A stretch of DNA of 64,000 nucleotides, taken from positions 21,572,285 through 21,636,284 of the forward strand of contig NC_052475.1 of assembly GCF_009730915.1 (NCBI RefSeq), read 5' to 3'. Positions 25,752 through 39,188 of this stretch are shown here, in pieces. Under the pieces are notes generated by a model. It searched no databases. It saw nothing but the letters and a program-made list of their open reading frames with translations, and was not told the DNA's origin. The first letter of the stretch is position 1. Every line of letters starts with the position of its first letter. A program made the translations under genes and the position numbers. This DNA comes from Dioscorea cayenensis subsp. rotundata (Eukaryota; Streptophyta; Magnoliopsida; Dioscoreales; Dioscoreaceae).

Positions 25752-25868
25752 GATATATATATATATATATATGTACCAAAAGAATAAAAATAATAACAAC
25801 AAGAAAGAGAACTTCCTCTACTTTATGTTTGTTCTATGTTTGTCTTGATATATTATATAATTTTATAA
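25752..25868 (+). repeat. Truncated 5' LTR of Copia element 1
   Basis: The stretch from gtaccaaaagaat to ttgatatattatataatt is shared with the 3' LTR (29929-30016) with a few differences. The outer part of the LTR, present in the 3' copy, is missing here. Immediately downstream TTATCAGCACGAAC marks the start of the internal region and its primer-binding zone. Confidence 0.7.
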
Positions 25869-25959
25869 TACGTTATCAGCACGAACTTTAACCAAGCTCT
25901 GACTAATCCAATTTCTCAGCAAATCTTTTTCACGTAAATACACAAACATTTTTTTTGTC

Positions 25960-28900
25960 ATGTCAAATCTTGCAAAACTTGATTTTGTTGCCCTTAACAT
26001 TTCAGGAAAAAATTATTTGTCATGGGTGCTTGATACTGAAATACATTTGAATGCTAATGGACTTAGAGAAACCATCAAAGATGGTAATCAAGAATTCTTA
26101 CAAAACCGCGCAAAAGCAATGATTTTCCTCCGACATCATTTGCACGAGGATTTAAAAAATGAATATTTAACTGTGAAGATCCACTTGAATTGTGGAAAAA
26201 TTTGGAGGAAAGGTATAACCACCAGAAGATGGTAATTTTACCGAAAGCTCGTTATGATTGGATGCATTTACGATTACAAGATTTCAAAATAGTAAGTGAA
26301 TATAATTCAGTCATATTTCGAATCAGTTCTCAATTGAAATTATGCGGAGAGAGGATTGTTGATTCTGATATGCTAGAGAAAACATTCTCTACTTTTCATG
26401 TCTCGAATATGCTCCTGCAGCAGCAATATCGAGAGAAAGGGTTTACAAAATATTCTGATTTGATTTCATGTTTGCTTATGGTTGAACAAAACAATGAACT
26501 ACTAATGAAAAATCATGAATCTCGTCCTACTGGCTCTACTCCATTCCCTGAAGTGAATGCGATGACATATGAAAACTCCAAATGAGGATGTGGTCGAACC
26601 CATGGGTGTGGTCGTGGCAGTGGCCGTGGTCATGGAAGAGGACGTGGTTGGAATAAATATCAGAAAAATCATGATGATAATAAAGATGCATCTTACCACC
26701 AGAAGTGGACAAATTATGAACAAAAACAATTTAAAGGCAAAAAAAGGATCAAGTAACAAATCAGAAAATATATGTTATCGATGTGGTGTACAAGGGCACT
26801 GGTCGCGTACCTGCCTGCCGCACACCAAGGCACCTTGTTGATCTCTATCAAGCATCAATAAAAGAGAAAAATGTCGAGGAAAATTTTATATACCAAAATG
26901 ATGACTTCATCAATAACCCTCTTGTGGGTATGCCGTCACGTTTAGATGTTGTTGATTTTCTTGAAGATTCTCAGTTTAATGGTGGCAACTGAATTGACAC
27001 CATAATTGTTTTTTTTATGCATTTTGTTTTAATTAATCTATGCATGTTTGATCTTGTTCTTACCCATTATAATACTTATTTATTTTTATTTATTTTGTGA
27101 AGAATATATGGATACTACAAAATCCATGGTTAGATTGGACATCAAAGATGAGGATGTATGCCTTGTTGATAGTGCAACAACGCACTCAATATTTAAAAGC
27201 AAAAAATATTTTTCCCATTTAATAATGGGTAAAACCAATGTCAATACAATATCGGACAGTATAAATTTGATTGAAGGCTCCGGAAGAGCAAATATATTGT
27301 TTCCTAGAGAAACAAAATTTATTATAACTAATGCATTATATTCTCCAAAGTCCCACCGAAACTTATTAAGTTTTAAAGATATACGTCTCAATGGGTATCA
27401 CATAGAGACATCAAACATGGGAAATACTGAATATTTATACATTACTGTTGTTACTTCAGGTAATAAGCAAGTATTGGAGAAATTGCTCGCATTCTCATCG
27501 GGCTTTTATTATACATATATTCGAACAATTGAGGCAAATGCTATAGTAAACCAGAAGTTGATTAACTCAAATGAATTTATTCTATGGCATAATCGGTTAA
27601 GCCATCCTGGATCAATAATGATGTGAAAAATACTTGAAAATTCATATGGACATCCATTAAAGAACTTGAAGATTCTTCAATCAAATGAATTTTCATGTCC
27701 AACATGCTCTATCATTGCCTCTGTACCCTATTTCAAGCCGAGCCGAGACTCTAGGACAAGGGCACCAGAGAGGGTAGCGGCAGTCGAGAGTAGAGGCACG
27801 AGAGAGAATAGGGTAGCCAAGCATTCATCCCAAAATTTAAGAGAACGTAGGGCACAAGTGAGAGAAGGACCAGGATTCACCGCACGAGAGAGAGAGGGAG
27901 CGGCGGCCACATTTTATTGTACGAGAGAGAGAGAGCGGAGAGCGGTGGCCAGCCTCTTTGGCTTGGAAAAGAAGCTAGGGCACAGATACGAGAGAGATAG
28001 AGGGAGCGGCTGTCGGGATCGGGGGTGCAGAATTAAACTGTCTCACAAAACGAGGAGTTTTTGGATCCATAATTAAAACACCTGCAGATGTTAAACCAGT
28101 TGGTTACAAATGGGTATTTGTACGAAAACGAAATGAGAAAAATGAAATTGTTAGATATAAAGCAAGGCTCGTTGCACAAGGGTTTTCGCAAAAACCTAGT
28201 ATTGACTATGAAGAAACGTACTCCCCTGTAATAGATACAATCACGTTTCGCTATCTAATTAGTCTTGCAATACATGAAAAATTACATATGCAATTAATGG
28301 ATGTTGTTACTGCGTACTTATATGGCAAATAGATAATAATATATATATGCAAGTCCCAGAAGGACTTAAGATTCCTGAAGCATACAGCTCGAATTCCTAG
28401 GACATGTATTCAATTAAGTTACAAAGATCTTTGTATGGTTTGAAACAGTCTGGGCGTATGTGGTATCATCGACTCAGTGAATATTTGTTAAAAGAATGGT
28501 ATAAGAATGACCCTATTTGCCCATGTGTGTTCATCAAGAAATCTGAAAAGGGATACGTGATAATTGGGGTATATGTTGATGATTTAAATATAATTGGAAC
28601 TCCTGAAGAACTTCAAAATACCATTAATTATTTAAAGAAAGAATTTGAAATGAAAAATCTTGGGAGAACAAAATTAATTTGTCTTGGACTGCAGTTCGAG
28701 CACTTAGAGAGTGGTGTTTTTATCCACCAATCGACATGTACAGAAAGGGTTTTGCAACGATTTAATATGGATAAAGCATATCCATTAACAAGCCCTATGG
28801 TTGTTCGATCCCTTGATATTCATAAAGACCCTTTTAGACCTCAGGAAGATAACGAAGAATTACTTGGTACTGAAGTACCATATCTTAGTGCAATTGGTGC

Positions 28901-29576
28901 CTTGATGTATCTTGCTAATTGTACTCGGCCAGATATAGCTTTCGCTATAAATTTATTATCAAGATACAGTTCTGCACCAACACGAAGACATTGGAATGGT
29001 ATTAAACATATACTACGTTATCTTCGAGGAACCATTGATATGGGATTATTTTATACACATGAATCAAAACGACAATTAGTTGGATATGCAGATGCGGGAT
29101 ATTTATCTGATCCGCATAAAGCCCGATCACAAACTAGTTATGTGTTTACACATGGGGGAACAACCATATCATGGCGTTCTATGAAACAAACTATAGCTGC
29201 TACTTCTTCAAATCATGCAGAAATACTTGCAATTCATGAAGCAAGTCGTGAATGTGTTTGGTTAAGATCAGTGATATACCATATTCAAGAAAATTGTGGT
29301 TTGTTGTCCCAGAAGGACAGCCCAACAATATTATATGAAGACAATGCAGCTTGTATAACTCAATTGAAAAGAGGATACATTAAAGGCGACAGAACAAAAC
29401 ATATATCACCGAAGTTATTTTTCACACATGATCTTGAGAAAAATGGTGATATCCATATTCAGAAAATACAATTCAGTGAAAATCCTGCAGATTTATTCAT
29501 TAAGGCATTACCCACATCAACTTTTGAAAAGTTTGTTCGCAAGATTAGGATGAGTCGCCTCAGGGATCTTCAATAA
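25960..29576 (+). pseudogene. Ty1/Copia gag-pol polyprotein remnant (Copia element 1)
   Basis: Broken gag-pol of a plant Ty1/Copia retrotransposon. In order: gag from MSNLAKLDFVALNISGKNYL with a frameshift near 26170; a CCHC knuckle CYRCGVQGHWSRTC (26773-26814); aspartic protease site DSATTH (27168-27185); the GAG-pre-integrase HxxxxH region ending in a stop near 27624; then a foreign GA-rich block in place of the integrase core; reverse transcriptase from about 28030, with KPVGYKWVF, stops near 28330 and 28399, and the catalytic YVDD (28572-28583); and an RNase H-like C-terminus with EDNAAC and TKHISPK. The last 390-codon frame is open. With frameshifts, stops and no integrase core it cannot be autonomous. 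Confidence 0.93.
27745..28030. other. GA-rich foreign segment replacing the Copia integrase core
   Basis: Between the GAG-pre-integrase end and the start of reverse transcriptase (LTKRGVFGSIIKTP region) lies about 290 bp unlike the AT-rich retroelement. It is rich in G and A and contains four loosely repeated units built on ACGAGAGAGA followed by GGGAGCGGC/GGAGAGCGG (near 27809, 27887, 27919 and 27988). The roughly 350 residues of integrase catalytic core expected here are absent. It could be a captured genomic or leader fragment acquired with a deletion. One reading frame passes through it but shows no known domain. Confidence 0.7.
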
Positions 29577-29796
29577 TGTTCTCTTCAAGGGGAGTCATAT
29601 ACGCGTTGTACTCTTTTTCCTTCGTCATGGTTTTGTCCCACTGGGTTTTCCTGACAAGGTTTTAATGAGGCAGTAGATGAAGCGTATATTAGGAAAGTTG
29701 TACTCTTTTTCTTTCACTAGGATTTTTCCCACTGGTTTTTTTTTCTAGTAAGGTTTTAACGAGGCAATTCTTATATAATGGACATTCAAGGGGGAG

Positions 29797-30016
29797 TGTT
29801 ATGAAACATTAAAAAATGAATGCCCATTATGTTTCTTACAAACTCCTCTGACTCTTGGCGTTTCATTTGCCAAAAGTTTATTCGGTTTCAAATTTAAACC
29901 CTATATATATATATATGTGTGTGTGTGTGTACCAAAAGAATGAAAATGATAACAACAACAAAGAGAACTTCCTTTACTTTATGTTTGTTCTATGTTTGTC
30001 TTGATATATTATATAA
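29797..30016 (+). repeat. 3' LTR of Copia element 1
   Basis: A polypurine tract AAGGGGGAG (29789-29796) directly precedes TGTTATGAAACATT, the LTR start. The end is set where similarity to the 5' LTR stops (ttatataatt) and a different sequence begins. The region between RNase H and the polypurine tract has two diverged copies of a gttgtactctttttc...aaggttttaa block (29607-29684, 29697-29765). Confidence 0.75.
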
Positions 30017-30180
30017 TTGGGCCATTTAATAAAATGACCCTCCATTTTTTTAATTAAACCAAATGGCCCTAAGGCTATTTTAATTGTCAAAATGGCCCTA
30101 GGACCATCACATCACCCACATGGGTGATGTGATATACTGACTGGGCTGCTGACGTGGCATTTTTAAATAAAAAATCCTGA
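30017..30180. mobile_element. Partial MITE-like sequence with a perfect hairpin
   Basis: It begins GGGCCATTTAATAAAATGACCC and repeats aaatggccct and aatggcccta words. At 30106-30133 is a perfect 13-bp inverted repeat ATCACATCACCCA with a 2-base spacer. Only one arm of a presumed terminal inverted repeat is visible, so the element appears incomplete. Confidence 0.4.
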
Positions 30181-30675
30181 TTTTTTTCATTTTAACCCTT
30201 GAATTGTTTTCTAATCAATAAGTTGGCTTATTCTTGGGTTTTTTTGACCAAATTTTTTTTTAAAAAAAAATTTATTAAACTTTTAAAATTTATTAAACTT
30301 TTAAATAATTTTTTTAAAAATATATAAGTGTGTTTTTTTAATTTAAATCCCTTATTTCTTTTATAATTAACAAATTATATTTTCCCTTTGATTATTTAAC
30401 CCAAATTTTATTTTAAAAAAATATGTATTTTTTTAATTTATTAAAAAAATTAATTTTAAAGAATATATTTGAATATGAAAACAGAAAATTTAAAATTTTA
30501 ACTTTTAAAATTATTAAATCTTTAATGAAACAAATTTTTAAGCAATATATAAGTGTGGCTTTTTATTTGTATTATAATTAACAATAAATAAATAATATAT
30601 AATTAAAACAATATATAGTTAAAACAAAAAACAAAAATCAGGGGCCATGGCCCCTTCGCCCACCCTGAGCTTCGC

Positions 30676-30680
<5 letters not shown>

Positions 30681-30711
<31 letters not shown>

Positions 30712-31794
30712 GCCATATGATTTGCAGTGAATTTTGTGGATCAATAAACAACTCAACCAATTTACATTTAATTTTAACCTGCCTATTGAACAGTTGAGGG
30801 AATCAGAAACAACAGTAAAGGAAAAAAAACGTACAACAGCAACACAATTTTTTTCTTAAACAATATTTAATTATTTAAAAGTAATAATAATAATTAGATT
30901 TTTTAAAAATTAATATTACTAAACGCATCACATGTTTACTGTGATATTTTGTGGGGCCTACTTATGAGTAATGGTTGATCTCACTCTACTTGATCCATTA
31001 GCTGAAAAATATCAATAAAACTTAGACTAAATTAATCATAAAAAATTCATTCCTCATTCAAATATTTACCATTTACATTTATTTTAAATTGTTTTTATGA
31101 TCAAAAATTTATCACCCCTTGACAGTCTGAATATTATTTTTACATCTATAAACCCAATTCTTCTAAAAAAAATATTATTATAAGTTTAAATAATCTATAC
31201 ATAGTAGATGTAAAATCAGCGTTTTAAAGAATAATTTTAATTTTTTTAATAATATTTAAATTTTTATTTATATTATTTATAATATTAATAATTAAAAACA
31301 TTAATTACACATAATTATTTATGTAATAAATATTAATAAATTTTTAAAATATAAAATATAAAATAATTTTTATGATATGAGTTGTTTAATTATAATATTG
31401 TTTCAAAACTCTTCAAAAACTTTTATAAACTTAAAAAGAGGAGATGCCAAATATATAATTTAAGTTCATGTAAATTTTCATATTCTTATCCCATTTATAC
31501 TTATATTCACGCACATACATAAATAACCCAATGTTAATCACGCACAAGAAACAAGTCAAACAGCAGAAAACCCTTTGACTAAAAACAAAAAGTAAACGGC
31601 ACTAATCCCAAAATACCAAACAAATCCACCCTAAAAAGTAAAACGTAAAAACAAAGCATCCGAATATCCGCTTGACAGCTGATTAGTTTAAACTAATCCT
31701 ATAATTAAATTTTCTTAATTATTTCAACAATACCCCTCCTACCAACGAGTGTATTTCCACACAACCAAAGCCAAACCTCTGTCGTCTCTCTCCG
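30681..31794. other. Intergenic region and promoter of the PNGase A-like gene
   Basis: AT-rich spacer after a long (TA)n tract (30679-30709). The last 150 bases before the gene include an 18-bp perfect palindrome (31681-31698). No clear TATA box is picked out. Confidence 0.5.
31681..31698. promoter_or_regulatory. Perfect 18-bp palindrome in the proximal promoter
   Basis: GATTAGTTTAAACTAATC is its own reverse complement and lies 97-114 bp upstream of the first ATG of the PNGase A-like gene. Perfect palindromes of this length can be dimer-binding sites, but no specific factor is assigned. Confidence 0.35.
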
Positions 31795-33624
31795 ATGCCG
31801 GCAATGGCGTCTTCTCCTCCTCTCCTCCTTCTCCTCCTCCTCTTCTTCGTCTCCGTCTCCACCGCCCACCTCCACCGATCGATCCACAGAGTCTTCGAAA
31901 ACTCCATGATCGAACCCTCCACCATCCCCCCGTCCACCTTCTTCGAAGTCACGAAGCCCATCTCCATCCCCGATTCCACTCCCTGCTCCACTCTTCTTCT
32001 CCAGCACGACTTCGCCTTCACCTACGGAAAGCCCCCTGTCACCGCTCCTTACTCCTTCCCCTCCCACTGTCCCCAAAACCCTCCCTCCAAGATCGTCCTC
32101 GAGTGGACCGCCACCTCTCGCGGCCGTCAGTTCGATCGCATCTTTGGCGTTTGGCTCTCCGGCGTCGAGCTTCTCCGTAGCTGCACTGCCGAGCCTCGCC
32201 TTAATGGTATCATATGGACTGTGCGCAAGGACGTCACGCGGTACTCCTCCATCTTTGCTCGTTCCTCCACTCTCGCCGTCTACCTCGGAAACCTCGTTGA
32301 TTCCACCTACACCGGCGTTTACCACGTGAACATCTCCCTCCACTTCTACTACGACGGCAGCGATCACTCCTCCGCCACACCTGGTTTCAACTCCCCCGCT
32401 GATCTCATTCTCCCCATCTCGAGAAGCCTCCCGTTGAATGATGGCTTGTGGCTTCCCATCCAGAACTCGACTGATGCTCAATCTAAGCAGGTACGCATTC
32501 CAACCAACACCTACCGAGCAGTGCTTGAGGTTTTCGTCTCCTTCCATTCTAATGATGAGTTCTGGTATACTAATCCGCCTAATGATTATATAACTGAAAA
32601 TAACATCACTGGTATGCCTGGGAATGGAGCATTTCGTGAAGTTGTGGTTTTTCTTGATGATAGTGTTATTGGTGCTGTGTGGCCATTCCCAGTGATCTAT
32701 ACTGGTGGGATTAATCCTCTTCTTTGGAGGCCTATCACTGGTATTGGCTCTTTTGATCTTCCATCTTATGATATAGAGGTTACCCCTTTTCTGGGAAAGA
32801 TTTTAGATGGAAAACTGCATGAATTTGGGTTCCGAGTCACTGATGCTCTTGATGTTTGGTTTGTGGATGCAAATTTGCATCTTTGGTTGGATGGGAAGAA
32901 TGACCATGTTCATGGGGAGGTTGTTGAGTATAAAGCTCCGGCATTGGAGCAGTCCTCTGTTTACAAGTTCAAGGGACTTGATGGGAGTTTCAGGAGGAAT
33001 GCGAGGAGGGAGTTGTCGGCTACTGGGTGGGTTAATTCATCTTATGGGAAGATCTCTACACATTTCTTTCAGAAACTTGAGTACGAGAATTTGATGGTGT
33101 TTGATGGCAATGGGAGTGTGCAGGTGATCAACCAGACTACAGGTTCCCATTTTGGAACTTATGTCAGGCACCCATCTTCTGGTCTTTATTCAGAGCAAGT
33201 TTTTCAGGCCTTTCCTCTCTATGTTTACACGGCAACTACTGATCAAGTTAATGATAGTTACTCCCTGCTTGCGAATTTATCGCGAGGATTCAATGAGAAG
33301 AAGTTGTTGGGGGAGCGGGATGGGTTAGTGTTTAGCTCATTGTGGAACTTGCAGGATTCTCAGGGTGAGATGCGTGTGAAGGGGAACTTGGTAACTAGTG
33401 GTGTTGGAGGCAGTAAGCAAGTGTATAGGTATGAGAGTACTGGTGGTTGCTACTTCAGGAATGTGAGCAGTTATAATTACACCTTGCTGAATGATGAATC
33501 AGGGGCTTCTTGTGCTGCGAGCTCCCTGTTTGGCTCGGAGAATTTATTCACTAAATTTCTGCCATATCCAACGAGGAGGGCATCCTTGTCTTTAGAGTTG
33601 GGTGATGCAGAGAAGGGAGATTAA
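31795..33624 (+). CDS. Peptide-N4-(N-acetyl-beta-glucosaminyl)asparagine amidase A-like protein
   Basis: A single 609-codon exon. It matches plant PNGase A, which cleaves the amide bond between Asn and the innermost GlcNAc of N-glycans on glycopeptides. A signal peptide is evident (LLLLLLLFFVSVSTAHLH, to about residue 26), so the protein enters the secretory pathway, consistent with the acidic vacuolar or apoplastic site known for the family. Family-like segments are FEVTKPISIP, IVLEWTATSRGRQFDRIFGV, LNGIIWTVRKDVTRYSS, TGVYHVNISLHFY and NDEFWYTNPP. About ten N-X-S/T sequons suggest it is itself heavily glycosylated. A second ATG three codons on (MASSPP) is an equally good start. Intronless structure and length are normal for the family. 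The first roughly 700 bp are markedly richer in C and G than the rest. Confidence 0.92.
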   Translation: MPAMASSPPLLLLLLLFFVSVSTAHLHRSIHRVFENSMIEPSTIPPSTFFEVTKPISIPDSTPCSTLLLQHDFAFTYGKPPVTAPYSFPSHCPQNPPSKIVLEWTATSRGRQFDRIFGVWLSGVELLRSCTAEPRLNGIIWTVRKDVTRYSSIFARSSTLAVYLGNLVDSTYTGVYHVNISLHFYYDGSDHSSATPGFNSPADLILPISRSLPLNDGLWLPIQNSTDAQSKQVRIPTNTYRAVLEVFVSFHSNDEFWYTNPPNDYITENNITGMPGNGAFREVVVFLDDSVIGAVWPFPVIYTGGINPLLWRPITGIGSFDLPSYDIEVTPFLGKILDGKLHEFGFRVTDALDVWFVDANLHLWLDGKNDHVHGEVVEYKAPALEQSSVYKFKGLDGSFRRNARRELSATGWVNSSYGKISTHFFQKLEYENLMVFDGNGSVQVINQTTGSHFGTYVRHPSSGLYSEQVFQAFPLYVYTATTDQVNDSYSLLANLSRGFNEKKLLGERDGLVFSSLWNLQDSQGEMRVKGNLVTSGVGGSKQVYRYESTGGCYFRNVSSYNYTLLNDESGASCAASSLFGSENLFTKFLPYPTRRASLSLELGDAEKGD

Positions 33625-34813
33625 GTGATGAATTTGGTGTATCCTTCAAATGGTTATTAGTTAATAAACGAAGGTTCTGGAAATTATTATCTAATTAGTT
33701 AGAATTGGCTTGTGTACGAGTTCAATTGTAAACTTGTGGAGTTCATCATGGAAGCTAGTTTTTCTGTTGACTCCCCATTTAGTTGTTCATGATTAAAATT
33801 TTCGTCATTCAGTATCCTTATTATATTCAATACTTTCATGTCTATAGCCTGTATTTTTTTCCATTGTATTGATTGGAAGCTGATTGTGTTTCAAATCCTG
33901 CGCTCATTTACTTATAGACCATGTTTGGATTGAGGAATAACTGGCAAGGAAAAGATAGTAAGGTAAGTTCAACTCTTTTATTTTGTTTTCACCCCTGTAC
34001 TTTCCTTCTTTCTTCTTCTATTCCTTAATTCAGCTCATGACCAACCAAAATAGGTGGACTTAAAAAAAATATCTGTTGCTTACAGGTTTTCCTCCTTTTC
34101 CACAAACAGGGCATCTTGTGTACCACAGAACACTTTTTTTTTTTTTTCCTTTTGATAAATCCATGTTTTATGCATTGTTATTCATAAAAAAGTATCAATG
34201 TTTTCATGTAAACTGAAATACACGCTTAGAAATCGCAAAATATCCGAATATTGAAGCCATTGTCAACAAGGGTTGTGCCAGTGGGAATGTGATCCATAAA
34301 CAAAAGGTTTCAGGTAGCTTTCCAATTTCCAAACTATTTCAGAATGATGATCATGCATGCATTGCACAATAATACGTATTTTATTTTGTCTAGCAGGGCA
34401 CCCCACAATGAATCAAATGGTAAGATACAAGGTCCCTTCGGATGTTGATTAAGAGCTCACTGATATACCTTACTCTTAGGAAGCAAAGACTTTTCATACC
34501 TGAAAATGCTATGTTTCTCTCAGATTTCTGTTCACTCATTGAGCTCTGAATAAACTAGAAGTAAACTACATTTGAAACTATTACAGAGACTACCAGGAGA
34601 AGTGCCAAACTCTCAAGCCTTTTAATTGATATAAACTGCATAAATACTGATTCTAAGTGATTGACATTGTGTAATAAAGCTTGGTCTGAAATATTATATA
34701 ACATAATTTTTTAAAGTAATAAGAAGTTATTTGTAGACTTTCTGAAATTTGATGTTCAGCATAAGGCTTCAAGTCCATCGCTCTTCCACATGAGGTTGGC
34801 ATGCTGGGCTGCT
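33625..34813. other. Spacer between two convergent genes
   Basis: Holds the 3' UTRs of the PNGase A-like gene (AATAAA-like hexamer at 33663) and of the protease on the opposite strand. Nothing else coding is recognised. Confidence 0.6.
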
Positions 34814-37378
<2,565 letters not shown>

Positions 37379-37839
37379 TTCTTGTATCAGTTTTGCTGAA
37401 GATGGTGTTCAGTAGCAATGGTTATATATATATATATATATTTTTATGTAATATATATGTTTGATTGTGAATAAGGATTGTTGAATGGTGGTTTGGATAA
37501 CAAGTTTGTTTTTGTCAAAATGTTCACATATATTGTTGTTTACATGGAAAAATCATGAAGTTAATGAGCTAAGTTTCCTTGATTTTGGTTGGTATGATGT
37601 TTTGCTTGTAGCTATCAGTCATTATGGACTGTTTGGTTAGAAAAGTTTTTGGTGGGTTATTTTTCTTAGGGCATGTTACTTCTCTGATAAGAATTAGAAA
37701 TAATGAAATGTTCTTTCTGATGACTTTTCATACATAGAAGTACAAGATTATTTATATTCATCATGTGTTTGTTTGTGGATCTTGTATGTATTTTGTATAT
37801 ATATGAATTGCAAAATTTATAATTGCCTCCCTATTATTA

Positions 37840-37870
<31 letters not shown>

Positions 37871-38102
37871 TTTTATATATCATAAATAAAGATAGAGTAC
37901 TGTTTGAACCAATCAAAACTACTTTTACAAGAACTTTTATTTTTAATTAAATAAAATTATTTAATATAAATATATTATTTTTTATATATATTTTGATTAA
38001 TTGAAACTAAACCAATTAAAATTGAACCATAACCATAATGGTACAAAATTTTAATAGTTGATTCAGAAACAAAACCACAGTAGATCTCAAGTTGTTTCTT
38101 TG
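37379..38102 (-). promoter_or_regulatory. Upstream region of the cysteine protease gene
   Basis: On the minus strand a (TA)n run (37424-37442) lies about 50 bp upstream of the start codon and could serve as the TATA element, giving a short 5' UTR. The remainder is AT-rich with an (ATT)n tract near 37835-37865. No other motif stands out. Confidence 0.4.
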
Positions 38103-38110
38103 TTTTTTTA

Positions 38111-39180
38111 GGTAAACTACTTAGATAGTCCCTAAACTATGGGTTGTTCCTATTTTGACCATTGATAGAAAAATTTCAATTGCGTCCCTAAATTATGTAT
38201 TTTCTTTCAATCAAGTCCTTCTGGTGAATGGCGTTAACGGCAAGCTGACGTGGCTCACCGCGTTATTGGCTACTTTCCACGTCAGCTTGTCTTCTAATTC
38301 CAAATGGCTTCATTTCTTTTTACCTCTACAGTGAACATTTTTACTTTCCTAAACTTCTCACTTTCCCTTTTATTCATCCATGAAGTCGGGCAAGAGACTG
38401 AGCAATCGCTGAAGTGGTGTCATGGAGGAGAATAATATTGAGGTAGGCGCCCTTTCCCGAAGCCTATTCTCTTCTCTTTCCCCGCCCAAGAATAACCTTG
38501 GTGTCTGATTTTGGTCTTGATTTCTGTCAAGTTGTTTTGAAAACCTGAAGAACAAGGTGATTTCAGTGTTGATTTTTGTCTCATGAAATCAAGTTTGGAG
38601 GTGACCATTACCTGCCTTTTTTTCTATTGGTTCTATAGGTGATGGAATAGAAATCTAGTTATTTTTGTGAGAGTCCTGCAGTCAAATTCAGCGACAGTTT
38701 CTATTAGGGAAAGAAATTTCTATGATAGATATCTAGTTGTCTATATTTCCTATGTGTTCTCAATATTACTGGGAATATAGTAATTGCTTGGTGGATGGCA
38801 TTGAATGATAGATAGCTCTCAGTGAATGAGTTGCATAGAATTCCAGATAGATTAATGCAACATTTGTGACTCTCTTCATTAAACAAAAATTATTTTAAGC
38901 TATGCTAGGCTAATATGCGTTTAAGATGCTATTATTAGAAAGATTTTATACTTATCAGAATATTTTTAGAATTAGTAACCTCATCAATCAACTAGGCAAG
39001 CTGACGTGGAAAGTTGCCAATGACGTGACCAGCAACGTCAGCTTGTTAATAACGTTGTTAGCCAGAAGAACTTGATTGGAAGAAAATACATAGTTTAGGG
39101 ACGCAATTGAAATTTTTTGAACTTCAGTGACCAAAATAGGAACAACCCCATAGTTTAGGGACTATCTGGGCAGTTTACCC
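38111..39180. mobile_element. DNA transposon with long terminal inverted repeats (non-autonomous)
   Basis: The left arm from GGTAAACT (38111 to about 38300) and the reverse complement of the right arm (about 38990-39180) match over roughly 190 bp. Shared phrases include tagtccctaaactatgg, ttgttcctattttg, tttcaattgcgtcccta and caagctgacgtgg. An 8-bp direct repeat TTTTTTTA flanks it (38103-38110 and 39181-39188). The 690-bp interior has no transposase. It contains a possible short ATGGAGGAGAATAATATTGAG exon followed by GT (38420-38441). Long TIRs suggest a Mutator-like element, while an 8-bp duplication is more like hAT; the T-rich flank makes the exact duplication length uncertain. Confidence 0.8.
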
Positions 39181-39188
39181 TTTTTTTA

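Larger units (their letters stand above)
25294..30680. mobile_element. Outer inverted-repeat element interrupted by a Copia retrotransposon
   Basis: The left end TAGGGACGGAACGAG (25294) and the reverse complement of the right end, TAGGGGCGAAGCTCAG (30665-30680), are imperfect inverted repeats. Both abut TA-rich flanks. Behind the left end come runs such as tttttttaggggga, and before the right end ggggccatggcccc, a pair of end signatures common to one repetitive plant element type. The Copia sequence (25752-30016) and a second small element (30017-30180) lie between. The superfamily is uncertain; the pairing of the ends is an inference. Confidence 0.35.

Noticed and set aside
27666..28076. 136-codon open frame through the GA-rich block
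   Set aside because: It starts in Copia GAG-pre-integrase sequence, crosses the foreign block and ends out of frame with reverse transcriptase; no domain and an Arg/Glu-rich composition set by the GAGAGA repeats.
31705..32547. 280-codon open frame on the minus strand
   Set aside because: It lies antisense to the PNGase A-like gene, in its GC-rich part, and its low-complexity Gly/Val/Glu sequence is what a mirrored C-rich coding strand produces.
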